Virus record (IMG/VR): IMGVR_UViG_3300009509_000031
Location: 1-64,000 of that record
Reading direction: 5' to 3' (one strand)
DNA from: a virus
Length of the DNA stretch: 64,000 bases
The stretch's first letter is position 1, and each line of letters starts with the position of its first letter. Shown piece by piece: positions 44,628 to 52,733 of the stretch. A model generated the notes under the pieces. The model was given only the letters and a program-made list of their open reading frames with translations. It made no database searches and had not been told where the DNA came from. The position numbers and the translations under genes are program-made.

Positions 44628-44692
44628 GATTACCCCTTAAATTTTTTGAAACTACTTGACGACCTAATAGCTTTCAAAAGTTTGGTAAGCTA

Positions 44693-44971
44693 TCAATCAC
44701 GTTTCTTCCACTTGGGTGTATACCCTAACCGCTTGCATACTTTGATCACGTATTTCATTTCCCGTTTTGATACAAAGTACCGGCATGGATTAAACTTCAC
44801 AACAGTGTTTCCAGGTTCCCATAACACCATCATTTGAATGATTCGATCTAGTGGCGGCATATGACTAACGGGCTTAGGACACCTGCCAAACCTGTGATCC
44901 TTCACAGCTGCAATAAACGTCCTAGCCCTTAATTGTGTGCTTTCTTCTGTTGTCATTGGCAACGATCGCAT
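44693..44971 (-). CDS. Small basic protein, unknown
   Basis: 92 residues with TAATG overlap to the upstream RHH-like gene. A Pro-rich centre (FGRCPKPVSHMPPLDRI) and a basic C-terminus (KREMKYVIKVCKRLGYTPKW). No recognised domain. Confidence 0.45.
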   Translation of the reverse strand: MRSLPMTTEESTQLRARTFIAAVKDHRFGRCPKPVSHMPPLDRIIQMMVLWEPGNTVVKFNPCRYFVSKREMKYVIKVCKRLGYTPKWKKRD

Positions 44972-45318
44972 TACAACAACCCTTTTTTCTTAGCCCGTCT
45001 GAACACCTTTGTTAGCGCCAGTTCAACAACAGCCGTCTTACTCTGCTTCGTTGCATCAGCATACAATGCCAGGGTATCAATCACCGATGGTGGAAGCTTA
45101 AAGCTAACCAGCTTACGTGGAATGATCACCTTTCTGATTTTAAAGCCTGCCGTACCATCAGCCTTTTTGACTAGAACCAACTTATGCTCATCAAAGCCAC
45201 GTTTCTCAGCTGTCTTCTTTATCCTCGCTTTCAAATTTGGTTTGATAGCCAAATCATGTTTTTTAGCTCGTTTCAGTAACCGCCTAATCTCTTCATTCAA
45301 CTTTTTCAACTTAACCAT
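44971..45318 (-). CDS. RHH-like DNA-binding protein
   Basis: 115 residues from the ATG at 45318 (a start 5 codons earlier is possible). The first half is very basic (LLKRAKKHDLAIKPNLKARI). The C-terminal 45 residues look like one RHH unit (KLVSFKLPPSVIDTLALYAD, then SKTAVVELALTKVF). The first 23 coding nt and the AAAAGGTG ribosome site are shared with the gene at 45355. Probably a repressor or nucleoid-type protein. Confidence 0.5.
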   Translation of the reverse strand: MVKLKKLNEEIRRLLKRAKKHDLAIKPNLKARIKKTAEKRGFDEHKLVLVKKADGTAGFKIRKVIIPRKLVSFKLPPSVIDTLALYADATKQSKTAVVELALTKVFRRAKKKGLL

Positions 45319-45354
45319 AATGCACCTTTTCAAAAGAAGACATAATCCTCCAGA

Positions 45355-45654
45355 CTATCGAACCAACAACATCATTTTTCGGTAACAGATCCTGCCATAC
45401 ACTTCAAACAAATAATGTTTGACAAGAACAGCTCTTGTGTACTTAGAGTGTGTTTTGTGTGTTGTTGTCAGCTTGTCAATATACGATCGCATAGATGTTG
45501 AATGGCCAGCAACATCTGCAACCAAATGTAACAGAACTTCACACTGAATACCGTCTAAATACGCTGCAGCACAACTTAGGATCGCGCTGTCAATTTCTTG
45601 TCTACTCCAACGGGTTCGTTTTTTCCTTTTCTTCAACTTTTTCAACTTAACCAT
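45355..45654 (-). CDS. Basic protein with shared N-terminus
   Basis: 99 residues, starting MVKLKKLKKRKKRTRWSRQE; the MVKLKKL start matches the gene at 44971. A helical rest (DSAILSCAAAYLDGIQCEVL) with no recognised domain. The shared start and ribosome-binding region indicate a copied initiation cassette. Confidence 0.5.
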   Translation of the reverse strand: MVKLKKLKKRKKRTRWSRQEIDSAILSCAAAYLDGIQCEVLLHLVADVAGHSTSMRSYIDKLTTTHKTHSKYTRAVLVKHYLFEVYGRICYRKMMLLVR

Positions 45655-45668
45655 GAATCACCTTTTAA

Positions 45669-45950
45669 CTAATACGGTTCAATACGAATTCCAAACCCAC
45701 AACACCCACCCGTTCTAACATGCTGCAACTGAACGTAAGCAAACACGGCAAGAAACCGTTTAACAATATTCCACGCCAAAGCAGGGCTAACTGTTGTACA
45801 GGCTGCTAATTCTGTTGCTAGCTGCATCCCTGCAACAATCGCCTTTTTACTCAAGTGGGTCGTTTCTAGTAGCTCAACTATCTCTTGTTCCCGTTTCTTT
45901 TGTGCACGAAACAAGGCGGTAAACATACACCTAAACGGATCCCCTATCAT
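45669..45950 (-). CDS. Helical protein, unknown
   Basis: 93 residues from the ATG at 45950, with AAAGGTG 6 nt upstream. Helical (FRAQKKREQEIVELLETT, AGMQLATELAACTTVSPALA). The C-terminal end has CCGFG. Not recognised. Confidence 0.45.
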   Translation of the reverse strand: MIGDPFRCMFTALFRAQKKREQEIVELLETTHLSKKAIVAGMQLATELAACTTVSPALAWNIVKRFLAVFAYVQLQHVRTGGCCGFGIRIEPY

Positions 45951-45970
45951 CAGTTTCACCTTTCATCAAT

Positions 45971-46375
45971 TCAACCTATCCGGCAACGGTCTTTTTTAAG
46001 CACACCCATCCCATACAACAATACAGCAAACACGATCAATACCTTCACCTTTCGTGTGAAGTATTTGAATTGCGCTACGGTGGGTTTGTTCCTATGAGGT
46101 ATTGCAGCATTACTACAGTTGCACAACGTTAAATCCTTACTTGTTTTAGTTCTAGATCTGTACGCGGAATAATTTAACAACGCACCCTTATACGTGGATT
46201 CATCTGGTAACACCACTTCAGGTAACCCTACATCCCAATACCGTTCTTGTGTAATAGACTGCTTAAACCACGTTGCAACGGTATGTAACACGAACCCCTG
46301 TGATCGTTTATACCGGCTATTGCTACGGATGATTTTATCCTCTATACGCTTAACCGTGACATCACACGTTTTCAA
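45971..46375 (-). CDS. Single-pass membrane protein, unknown
   Basis: 134 residues with a TTG start (GAGAGGG just upstream; no ATG nearby). Basic soluble part with CNC (LTLCNCSN), then a C-terminal hydrophobic helix (VKVLIVFAVLLYGMGVL) and a short basic end. Tail-anchored type. Function unknown. Confidence 0.4.
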   Translation of the reverse strand: MKTCDVTVKRIEDKIIRSNSRYKRSQGFVLHTVATWFKQSITQERYWDVGLPEVVLPDESTYKGALLNYSAYRSRTKTSKDLTLCNCSNAAIPHRNKPTVAQFKYFTRKVKVLIVFAVLLYGMGVLKKDRCRIG

Positions 46376-46385
46376 TACCCTCTCT

Positions 46386-46781
46386 TCAACACGGCTTATC
46401 TTCCGGATGTTCGTGAAATGGGAACGCGAACCCCTTACTACCTAACCAGATATAAACAACATCAAATAGCCGGCCATACGCTTTTTCAACCCAACAGTTA
46501 ATGCACAGATCAAAAAACGTTAACACCAATTCATCAACGGACATTGGTGATCGACCTTTTGGCCACATTTTATACCACTGTTCCAACGCATCGTTACAAG
46601 CAGCTAATGACCACAACCCATCTAGTGTTACAAAGCATGAAAGCTCATCCACCATCCCTGCAAACAACTTCTTTCTGTGCTCTGTTTGCAGATGTGCCCA
46701 CCACGTTAATTCTTTAGCAAACCCCTTTTCAATATATGCTTGCTGTGCTTTTTCTGCAGCTGTCCTGTATAGAGATGACAT
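46386..46781 (-). CDS. Aromatic-rich helical protein, unknown
   Basis: 131 residues, rich in Trp and Cys (TWWAHLQTEHRKKLF, CINCWVEKAYGRLFDVVYIW). No recognised domain. Its ATG is 2 nt from the stop of the small zinc protein at 46784. Confidence 0.45.
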   Translation of the reverse strand: MSSLYRTAAEKAQQAYIEKGFAKELTWWAHLQTEHRKKLFAGMVDELSCFVTLDGLWSLAACNDALEQWYKMWPKGRSPMSVDELVLTFFDLCINCWVEKAYGRLFDVVYIWLGSKGFAFPFHEHPEDKPC

Positions 46782-46783
46782 AA

Positions 46784-46954
46784 TTACCCGCTTTCTTTCT
46801 CATCTTCTTTTTTCAATGTCGGTATTACTGCATGGCATTTCAAACACACCGTTACACCTAACGGAACAAAGATCTGTGTTGCCGTATCGTATCCATGGGT
46901 AACGATGTGTTCTGATCCGCATACATCACAGGTTGGCCGCTTTGGTTTCGTCAT
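46784..46954 (-). CDS. Small zinc-binding protein
   Basis: 56 residues, ATG at 46954. Paired CDVCGSEH and CLKCHA give a four-residue zinc site; the tail is acidic (KKEDEKESG). Ends 2 nt before the next ATG. Confidence 0.5.
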   Translation of the reverse strand: MTKPKRPTCDVCGSEHIVTHGYDTATQIFVPLGVTVCLKCHAVIPTLKKEDEKESG

Positions 46955-47216
46955 CAGTCTGAATAATCCTATTCTTCAAGATACGGAACACATTCACATA
47001 AAACACGATCCATCTGTCTATCCCCTTTCTTGTTGAAGTACATACCTCTATCTCTGACGGTACTGTACCACTTAGTATATACTATGTCACGAATTACTAC
47101 CCGTGTCATATTCAGTACATACGCAGTATATACGATTGTATTAAGAAGTGAGGTTACTTTTTGTGGTGTGGTTCTGATAGGTGATTCTGTAGAACCCCTA
47201 GAATCCCTATGACCCG
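46955..47216. other. Leader region with palindromes, little coding
   Basis: 262 nt without a clear gene. It holds a possible 14-codon ORF (46969-47013, MDRVLCECVPYLEE) with AAAGGGG upstream, a GGTACTGTACC palindrome (47059-47069), and the palindrome GTATATAC twice (47075-47082 and 47126-47133, 51 nt apart). The spacing of repeats suggests operator sites or a promoter for the leftward genes. Confidence 0.45.
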
Positions 47217-47474
47217 TTATTCTGATTCGTGTAATTCTAACCGGGCTAATCGTTGCCGTGCATTAATCTGTTCTCTGTTGACTTGTCTATACGTTTTTCT
47301 TTGTTTCAAAATATGCTGTCTATGCTTTCTGTAGTATTGACTCATCTTCTTACAGTTTGCGTATGTACGGCACCTATCACAATACTTTTGAACGTTGCTT
47401 GTTCTCTCAACCATTTCTTCACAGACTTCACACACCAGATACCTTTTACGCTTATGTGCTGGTTCCTTTGTCAT
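47217..47474 (-). CDS. Zinc-finger-like protein with basic repeat
   Basis: 85 residues. CEVCEEM and CDRCRTYANC resemble a zinc site; the second half is basic and repetitive (YYRKHRQHILKQRKTYR, VNREQINARQRLARLE). It is the first leftward gene after the non-coding block at 47475-48012, so probably expressed from a promoter there. DNA-binding is likely. Confidence 0.5.
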   Translation of the reverse strand: MTKEPAHKRKRYLVCEVCEEMVERTSNVQKYCDRCRTYANCKKMSQYYRKHRQHILKQRKTYRQVNREQINARQRLARLELHESE

Positions 47475-48012
47475 TATCTTTTATCCTTATCTATAAACGT
47501 ACATACTTTGGATTATGGTTTTTGTATGCGCTATCCGTGTTGGGGTACCCACTACCGCTGTTGACACAAGGTGTCGGTTTTTCACTTCCCCCCACCCCTA
47601 TTGTCCTACATAACAGGGTAGATGTGTTCTTTCTACAGTACGTAAGAATTATTCTGTAGTGCTTAGTCGCTTCATTCATTATTTAATCCTGGATTCCTCT
47701 ACATCGCTTAATGGTTACTTAACTGTTTAAGGGATACGGGTTAATTAGTTGTTAAAGATTAATTAACTATTTAATCACTGTTTAAGGAATGCGAGTTAAT
47801 AGTTAATTAAATGGTTAAGTGGGATGAGTTAACTAGATACCACTTGTTTAACTATGGCGTACATACCGTAGGTTATTTGTTGTATTAAAACAAAACCATT
47901 CTCTTCTTTCTTTGATTCTCTTCTATGGTGGGTAGGGTGTAGGGGTTTTGGTTTTAGAAATTACAGGGAACCATTCAAGGGGATAGGGCGGGATGTGCAC
48001 CAAAAGGGTAAT
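47475..48012. other. Non-coding region, candidate origin or packaging site
   Basis: 538 nt without a gene. It contains AT-rich TTAA-dense repeats at 47722-47836, a pyrimidine-rich stretch (47901-47922), a G-rich tract at 47927-47945 (GGTGGGTAGGGTGTAGGGG), a C-rich tract near 47587-47597, and a short hairpin (GACACaagGTGTC) followed by GG and T5 near 47565-47585. The mix suggests replication, packaging or promoter function. Confidence 0.5.
47727..47833. repeat. Three 19-bp iteron-like repeats
   Basis: Direct repeats TTAAGGGATACGGGTTAAT (47727-47745), TTAAGGAATGCGAGTTAAT (47782-47800) and TTAAGTGGGATGAGTTAAC (47815-47833). Start-to-start spacing is 55 and 33 nt, both multiples of 11. Each begins and ends with TTAA. 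Iteron-like by form; a binding protein is unknown. Confidence 0.6.
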
Positions 48013-49038
48013 TTAAGATTTGGGTGATGATGGTTTAACTAACCAAGATCCTGTAGATGGGGATTTAGATGATGTATCCGATGCAACAGGTTCTAACGTA
48101 TCTTTTGGGGGTAGTGGTGGCGTTACTTTATCGACCACAAAAGAATCACCATCCGTTGTTTCAATAAGAGCTTTATTCTGTTCTGCAAGCAATGCTTTGT
48201 GTAATGCTTTATCCGGATCATAGTCAGGTAACATTCCATATTCATGGGGTGCTAAATGAGTTTTTTGAGATTCAGCGTATACACCATCATCACGTTTTCT
48301 ATAAATAGTATGTCGATACTTCCAATCGGGTACAGCTCTAACAATACCGAATTCATTTCTCAACGGCTTTTTTATGATGCGGGTATACGTGATGTTGGAA
48401 TGAATAGCAGATCGGGATCCGAGTAAGGCGTGTCCTTGTGTTGCATCATCGATTGTTTCAACCAATTTCTGCAATTGAATGATCTCAGTAACCAGTTCAC
48501 CCCGAATATCTTCCGCCTTACCATCAATGGATTTACGATCGGCTTTCTTTTGTTCAATCACACCAAAGGTATGCCCCTTGTCCATAATCTTATCGTATAT
48601 ATCCGACATACCACGCAAGGCTTGAATAGCTGCATTGTACTGCTTCACATCGGGATCATTGATGTAACGTTCATACGTTTTCTGTAGCTTCTTTACAATA
48701 CCCATCTGAAAGGCAGCATATCGAATAAAGGTTTGTTGGGGTGTGGATTGGGCATAATGCCGAATCATATGATCGATAGCGGAATTGAGATTACGAGTTA
48801 CCGCGTTTTGTGGAATCTGCAAATCTTCAGCAATCGCTGCAATCGTTTTACCCTCTGAATACATGGATAGGATTGCGTGTTGCCGCTTTCTAACGTAGGT
48901 TCGTTTTAACTGCTTATCTTCTTTAGATACGTTTTGAGTATTCCGAGTATTCTGTTTATGGACTTTGGCCGGCTTACGGGTTGAGACAACCTCTTTGACT
49001 TTTCGATTGGCTTTGAATCGGGGTTTCTTTTTAGCCAT
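48013..49038 (-). CDS. HTH protein, terminase small subunit-like
   Basis: 341 residues. A basic N-terminus (AKKKPRFKANRKVKEVV) precedes a helix-turn-helix (HAILSMYSEGKTIAAIAED, then PQNAVTRNLNSAIDHMI). A central helical region (AAFQMGIVKKLQKTYERYIN, AAIQALRGMSDIYDKIMDKG) resembles the oligomerisation part of phage small terminases. The C-terminal 120 residues are a flexible Pro/Ser tail. It is 10 kb from terL but directly beside the repeat region, which may be its binding site. Confidence 0.5.
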   Translation of the reverse strand: MAKKKPRFKANRKVKEVVSTRKPAKVHKQNTRNTQNVSKEDKQLKRTYVRKRQHAILSMYSEGKTIAAIAEDLQIPQNAVTRNLNSAIDHMIRHYAQSTPQQTFIRYAAFQMGIVKKLQKTYERYINDPDVKQYNAAIQALRGMSDIYDKIMDKGHTFGVIEQKKADRKSIDGKAEDIRGELVTEIIQLQKLVETIDDATQGHALLGSRSAIHSNITYTRIIKKPLRNEFGIVRAVPDWKYRHTIYRKRDDGVYAESQKTHLAPHEYGMLPDYDPDKALHKALLAEQNKALIETTDGDSFVVDKVTPPLPPKDTLEPVASDTSSKSPSTGSWLVKPSSPKS

Positions 49039-49049
49039 GGATACACACG

Positions 49050-49475
49050 TTATACCGTTTTTATCTTAGACAAATCGTTTAAGTCAGGAGTGTTGTTGTT
49101 GGTAGTATCCAGATATTTTTGATCAGGATCCAGCACTGGATCCAATGTAACAGTATTTGCCCTATCCCGTAACTCGATCGTGTATCGGTGCTGTTGCCCC
49201 TTATAACGATCCTCTTGTTTATCCTTCGGTAGAGGAATAGCCGTTACAACAACCAACTTTTCACCAAAATATTTGGAGTCATTGAGCCGGCACCATATCC
49301 CAATCTTTTCAAAGTCTCTTACATCATCTGGAGCAAGATGCTTTCCTAGTGCGTTTTCAGCCTGTAACAGTTCCCCTTTCAATACCCTTAAACGACGTTC
49401 CTTGTCTTCATACTCTGCTTGAAGGTTATACCAGATCTTTACAAGCTCATCTGTTGCTCTATTCGCGGTTGTCAT
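49050..49475 (-). CDS. Coiled-coil protein, unknown
   Basis: 141 residues. Helical start (IWYNLQAEYEDKERRLRVLK), then beta-rich (EKLVVVTAIPLP), ending in an Asn/Asp-rich tail. ATGA overlap with the upstream zinc gene. Not recognised. Confidence 0.48.
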   Translation of the reverse strand: MTTANRATDELVKIWYNLQAEYEDKERRLRVLKGELLQAENALGKHLAPDDVRDFEKIGIWCRLNDSKYFGEKLVVVTAIPLPKDKQEDRYKGQQHRYTIELRDRANTVTLDPVLDPDQKYLDTTNNNTPDLNDLSKIKTV

Positions 49476-49681
49476 AGGTTACCCTTTTCACTGTTTAGCG
49501 GTACAGAATGTAAATGGTGTTGCTTTTCTGCATACACAACGATCGTTGTCTCTCCTACAACCTTTACTGGCCGCTTACACTTATCACACGTTACAACGTG
49601 TTCCGTAAAGTCACCTTCATTAAAAAGCTGTTCCATATACGCATCACACCAGGGGCAATCCGGTAAAGCGATCGTAATCAT
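49472..49681 (-). CDS. Small zinc-ribbon protein
   Basis: 69 residues with CPWCDAY and CDKCKRP spaced as in a zinc ribbon. ATGA overlaps on both sides (49472 and 49678) indicate coupled translation. Function unknown. Confidence 0.5.
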   Translation of the reverse strand: MITIALPDCPWCDAYMEQLFNEGDFTEHVVTCDKCKRPVKVVGETTIVVYAEKQHHLHSVPLNSEKGNL

Positions 49682-50052
49682 GGCTTGCTTGTATTCTTAT
49701 AGGTGTCTTTTTCTTTTAAGTAGCGTGCTTTGATAGCCCGGAACATATCAAAGTTACGTGCAATCGTTTGTCCAATGCGGTCTTTTATACCATCAGACTT
49801 TGTTACCAACGTTTCATCGATGATCGTTTCTGGAACATCTAGGATCACTGAAAACTCATATATCTGATACGCTAGTTCAACAGATCGGGTATACAGATTA
49901 TATGCTGTTTTTGGTTTTGAGATCTCAACATGAATCCCATAAAAAGACAACAGCTCGGATAGGGCTTGTGTTGTTATCCATTCAACCCGGCTAACTAGCT
50001 TCTTAGAGTCAAAAACCGTGTCAAAAACTGCATCCGCCATACCTACACACAT
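49678..50052 (-). CDS. Unknown protein
   Basis: 124 residues from ATG 50052, or 120 from ATG 50040. Helical (LSELLSFYGIHVEISKP appears beta-helix mixed). No recognised motif. It begins after a 143-nt non-coding gap. Confidence 0.42.
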   Translation of the reverse strand: MCVGMADAVFDTVFDSKKLVSRVEWITTQALSELLSFYGIHVEISKPKTAYNLYTRSVELAYQIYEFSVILDVPETIIDETLVTKSDGIKDRIGQTIARNFDMFRAIKARYLKEKDTYKNTSKP

Positions 50053-50195
50053 CCAATCTGGCCTATCTCAGCCGGTGAATTTCGGGGTTTTACCCCTTGG
50101 ATCGTGCCTGGAACAGTCTAGGGACCAAAAAACGCCTTAAAAAGCCTCTCAGAAGCTCACAAGAAACCCGCATTATTACACACCGGGTATGTACG
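50053..50195. other. Non-coding gap, possible terminator/promoter
   Basis: 143 nt without a gene. On the minus strand it includes GAGAGGCTTTTTAAGGC, then GTTTTTTGG, and a small hairpin GGGGT-TTT-ACCCC (50084-50096). These may mark an operon boundary, but the stems are short. Confidence 0.35.
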
Positions 50196-50384
50196 CTAGT
50201 CCCTATCATACGGAATAAATGAATCAAGGAGTAAAACAGATAACACAATCATCAGCACCATCACACCAAAACCGGGTGATGAGTACAAGAAAAAGCGTAG
50301 ATCGTAGTAATACGCAACAGTGCCAATAATGCCGGCCAACATCAACCAGAACACGAGTAACAACAATCGATAGTAACGCATCAT
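50196..50384 (-). CDS. Two-helix small membrane protein
   Basis: 62 residues. Two hydrophobic segments (LLLLVFWLMLAGIIGTVAYY and FGVMVLMIVLSVLLLDSF) with a short loop, basic N-terminus and acidic C-terminus. A holin or superinfection-type membrane protein is possible. TAAATG junction with the upstream gene. Confidence 0.5.
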   Translation of the reverse strand: MMRYYRLLLLVFWLMLAGIIGTVAYYYDLRFFLYSSPGFGVMVLMIVLSVLLLDSFIPYDRD

Positions 50385-50693
50385 TTAATCCTCACCGTAC
50401 ACAAGCGGCTTAAGTTTATCTTCCTGGATACTATGCTCAACGATAACTAACCCAACCTCGATCAAGGCGATCAGATCAAGTGCCATATCGGATTCAAGAG
50501 GTTTATCTTCATTTTCTTGTTCAGAGTATCTACAACACCAGGCTTTTAGCTCTTCAAACGTATGTGCTTTATGGGTACTTGTGGCGTGATTGATATACGT
50601 TTTGCACCCCTGCCATACTTCAGACCAATCTGGATAATGCAGTTTACGGGCTGTTTTAACCCGTGGGTTCCTTCTAAACTTAAATCGCACCAT
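50385..50693 (-). CDS. Small protein, unknown
   Basis: 102 residues. Basic N-terminus (VRFKFRRNPRVKTARKL), a CK..C pattern (WQGCKTYIN, LKAWCCRYS), and a hydrophobic helix near the end (LDLIALIEVGLVIVE). Not recognised. Confidence 0.42.
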   Translation of the reverse strand: MVRFKFRRNPRVKTARKLHYPDWSEVWQGCKTYINHATSTHKAHTFEELKAWCCRYSEQENEDKPLESDMALDLIALIEVGLVIVEHSIQEDKLKPLVYGED

Positions 50694-50696
50694 CGA

Positions 50697-50948
50697 TCAA
50701 CACTCCCATTTATTAGAATCACGAATCACAGTAATCGGAACAGTGCTTTCAATACTGGTCACAACATACACCCCGTTATCCCGCTTGTAGGCTGTTACCT
50801 TTCTGTAAACGTGATATAGAAGATGGTTCAGTATACGCGGCTTTGTGATCCATGTAACAATGGCGGCTAGTAACCGTTCATACCATGGGCCACCTTCCGT
50901 AATAACGATCCAGTTACCCGCATCACCCTTTGAAAACCGTGTTGTCAT
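50697..50948 (-). CDS. Small protein, unknown
   Basis: 83 residues with an amphipathic segment (RLLAAIVTWITKPRILNHLL) and a beta-rich end (GVYVVTSIESTVPITVI). 3-nt gap to the downstream gene and overlap with the upstream one. Not recognised. Confidence 0.42.
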   Translation of the reverse strand: MTTRFSKGDAGNWIVITEGGPWYERLLAAIVTWITKPRILNHLLYHVYRKVTAYKRDNGVYVVTSIESTVPITVIRDSNKWEC

Positions 50949-51469
50949 TTACTGTTCACTTTCTCTTGATTACGAATCACGGATAACCGATCCATCTCTG
51001 CTAATACTTCACTTAGTGACCACCAACTAGGGTGTCCTGATACAAACTGCAACCGTTTATTTTCAATGAAGGAATGAATAGCTTCCCAATGTTTATTAAT
51101 CTGTTTAATAGACGGTGATACTGTCTTGATCTGTTCAGGATGAGCCAACTGATCGATCAGTGTTTGTAACTGCAAGGATAGTTCCTGCATCCGTGCAACT
51201 AAACTTGCTTCCACGCTTGTCAATGGCCGCTTTAGTTCTGCTGTTTGATTGTCGGCTTTATACCACGTATCGCAATCGTGATAACCTGCTTCATACGCGG
51301 CTTTAAGTTCTTCGATCAGCCGTACTTTGAAATTAATAGCAGCGGGAGATCCAGCGGGATGAACCCGTGTTGTTAATGTTCTTGTTACTGCATAATCATG
51401 TAAGACGGATTCAACGGTTGTTATCCATCTTTTTATACCTGGTGGGATTGGGACTTTCTTTGGGTGCAT
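50945..51469 (-). CDS. Helical protein, unknown
   Basis: 174 residues, helical, with a coiled-coil-like part (ASLVARMQELSLQLQTLIDQ). It overlaps the gene at 51411 by 59 nt, which is more than usual, so its start may be slightly later. Not recognised. Confidence 0.42.
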   Translation of the reverse strand: MHPKKVPIPPGIKRWITTVESVLHDYAVTRTLTTRVHPAGSPAAINFKVRLIEELKAAYEAGYHDCDTWYKADNQTAELKRPLTSVEASLVARMQELSLQLQTLIDQLAHPEQIKTVSPSIKQINKHWEAIHSFIENKRLQFVSGHPSWWSLSEVLAEMDRLSVIRNQEKVNSK

Positions 51470-51725
51470 AATCGCTTTCCTCTCGTTTCAGTTCCGCTTT
51501 AAGAAGTTCCGCATAAATCCAATCAACAGTATCCGGTTCACTCAAGATCTTTTCTGCTTCACTTTTTAATACAGAAATTGAACCATCCGTGTTTGTTATA
51601 ATACGCTGTTTTGGTTCATCATGGGTGCTTGATGGCCTAGCTAACCACGCCTTTACGAATTCATATACCTTGATTCGTGATAGGGACAACAGATCGCCTG
51701 TTGTTGGTCGTTTTCTTCTAATCAT
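51411..51725 (-). CDS. Small charged protein, unknown
   Basis: 104 residues. Basic start (MIRRKRPTTGDLLSLSRI), then charged helical segments (LKSEAEKILSEPDTVDWIYA). Not recognised. Confidence 0.42.
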   Translation of the reverse strand: MIRRKRPTTGDLLSLSRIKVYEFVKAWLARPSSTHDEPKQRIITNTDGSISVLKSEAEKILSEPDTVDWIYAELLKAELKREESDYAPKESPNPTRYKKMDNNR

Positions 51726-51918
51726 GATTAGTGCTGTTTATAGTTTTAACTTCTTCCGTATCCATCCAAGCTGTTATGTAGACTGGGCCGTTAGTGTGCG
51801 CCCAAACTGATCGGATGTGCCAACCTCGTGATCGAATACACTTGATCGTATCATCAACATCCTTGCAAGTGTTCCCTAGTAGACTTGACCTAACACGAAA
51901 TGTTTTGTATTCAATCAT
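51718..51918 (-). CDS. Small protein, unknown
   Basis: 66 residues. An N-terminal basic/aromatic part and a C-terminal beta-like part (RSVWAHTNGPVYITAWMD). Overlaps neighbours by 8 nt each side. Confidence 0.4.
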   Translation of the reverse strand: MIEYKTFRVRSSLLGNTCKDVDDTIKCIRSRGWHIRSVWAHTNGPVYITAWMDTEEVKTINSTNHD

Positions 51919-52159
51919 CGATAATCTCTACACCTGCAGAACTAAGAGCAACCGCGACACAAGACAGAATATCTTCAACCCTGGTAAACGAATGATAGCC
52001 GTGATCCTTTGCCACAATAAGCTGATCCGGTATACTTTTCAGTGTGCTTGCTTTGATCCGTTGCTTCATCCGTTCCTGTGCTAGCTGTTTCCTTAGTCGC
52101 TCGTTATCAACCTTTACTTCCATCAGCTCTTGTAACTGATCCATGGTTAGCCCTACCAT
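51911..52159 (-). CDS. Small helical protein, unknown
   Basis: 82 residues. Coiled-coil-like helix (MDQLQELMEVKVDNERLRKQ), then a mixed C-terminal part ending LSSAGVEIIDD. An internal ATG 5 codons later is also possible. Confidence 0.42.
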   Translation of the reverse strand: MVGLTMDQLQELMEVKVDNERLRKQLAQERMKQRIKASTLKSIPDQLIVAKDHGYHSFTRVEDILSCVAVALSSAGVEIIDD

Positions 52160-52166
52160 GCTTGCC

Positions 52167-52469
52167 TCAAAATGTGGGTGTGTTCTTTTTATGTTTCTTG
52201 ATCACTGCAAGTAACCGATCTGCACACTGCCTATCAGACTGTTTTTCATTTTCTGATAGCTCTGAATAAGCTGTGTTCATTTGTCTCAACCAACGATTAG
52301 TGAGGGTTCTAGGTATTGCAGTTATATACCGGGTTATTGGTTCAAACGTTTCGTTATCCTGTATCACGATCGTTTCTTGCCGGCATTGGCTTAATAGGTA
52401 CCTCATCCAATCCGCCCATATGTCATGGCTGGCTTGTGCAAGCTGTTCCCTTAGTTCAATCACTTTCAT
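52167..52469 (-). CDS. Helical protein, unknown
   Basis: 100 residues, helical with Trp and Gln (QLAQASHDIWADWMRYLL, QMNTAYSELSENEKQSD). No recognised motif. Confidence 0.4.
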   Translation of the reverse strand: MKVIELREQLAQASHDIWADWMRYLLSQCRQETIVIQDNETFEPITRYITAIPRTLTNRWLRQMNTAYSELSENEKQSDRQCADRLLAVIKKHKKNTPTF

Positions 52470-52487
52470 TGATCATCCGTTTCATTT

Positions 52488-52733
52488 TCATGATCGGCGC
52501 AATGCGTGATTACGTGATAGTAAATTTTCAACGTAATCAATACGAATCTCTAACGCTTTAATACGATCCGTCAATTCTCTAATTTTCACATCCCGTTTTT
52601 CAATTTCATCAATCAACACAGAAACAGTTGCTGCTACATCCGTTTTAAACCCTAATGCCAATTCCCGCTTATACGTTTTAGCTTCAATTGAATCAAGGAT
52701 CCGCCTTGTAATGGTATCCATTTTTGCACCCAT
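52488..52733 (-). CDS. Coiled-coil protein, unknown
   Basis: 81 residues. Almost entirely helical, with a heptad-like segment (ISVLIDEIEKRDVKIRELTD in similar order, then IKALEIRIDYVENLLS). Overlaps the gene at 52652 by 82 nt. Confidence 0.42.
   Translation of the reverse strand: MGAKMDTITRRILDSIEAKTYKRELALGFKTDVAATVSVLIDEIEKRDVKIRELTDRIKALEIRIDYVENLLSRNHALRRS

Noticed and set aside
44628-44692. ATAGCTT / AAGCTAT hairpin before the zinc-ribbon gene
   Set aside because: 7-bp stem with a long loop and no T-tract; could be chance in an AT-rich gap.
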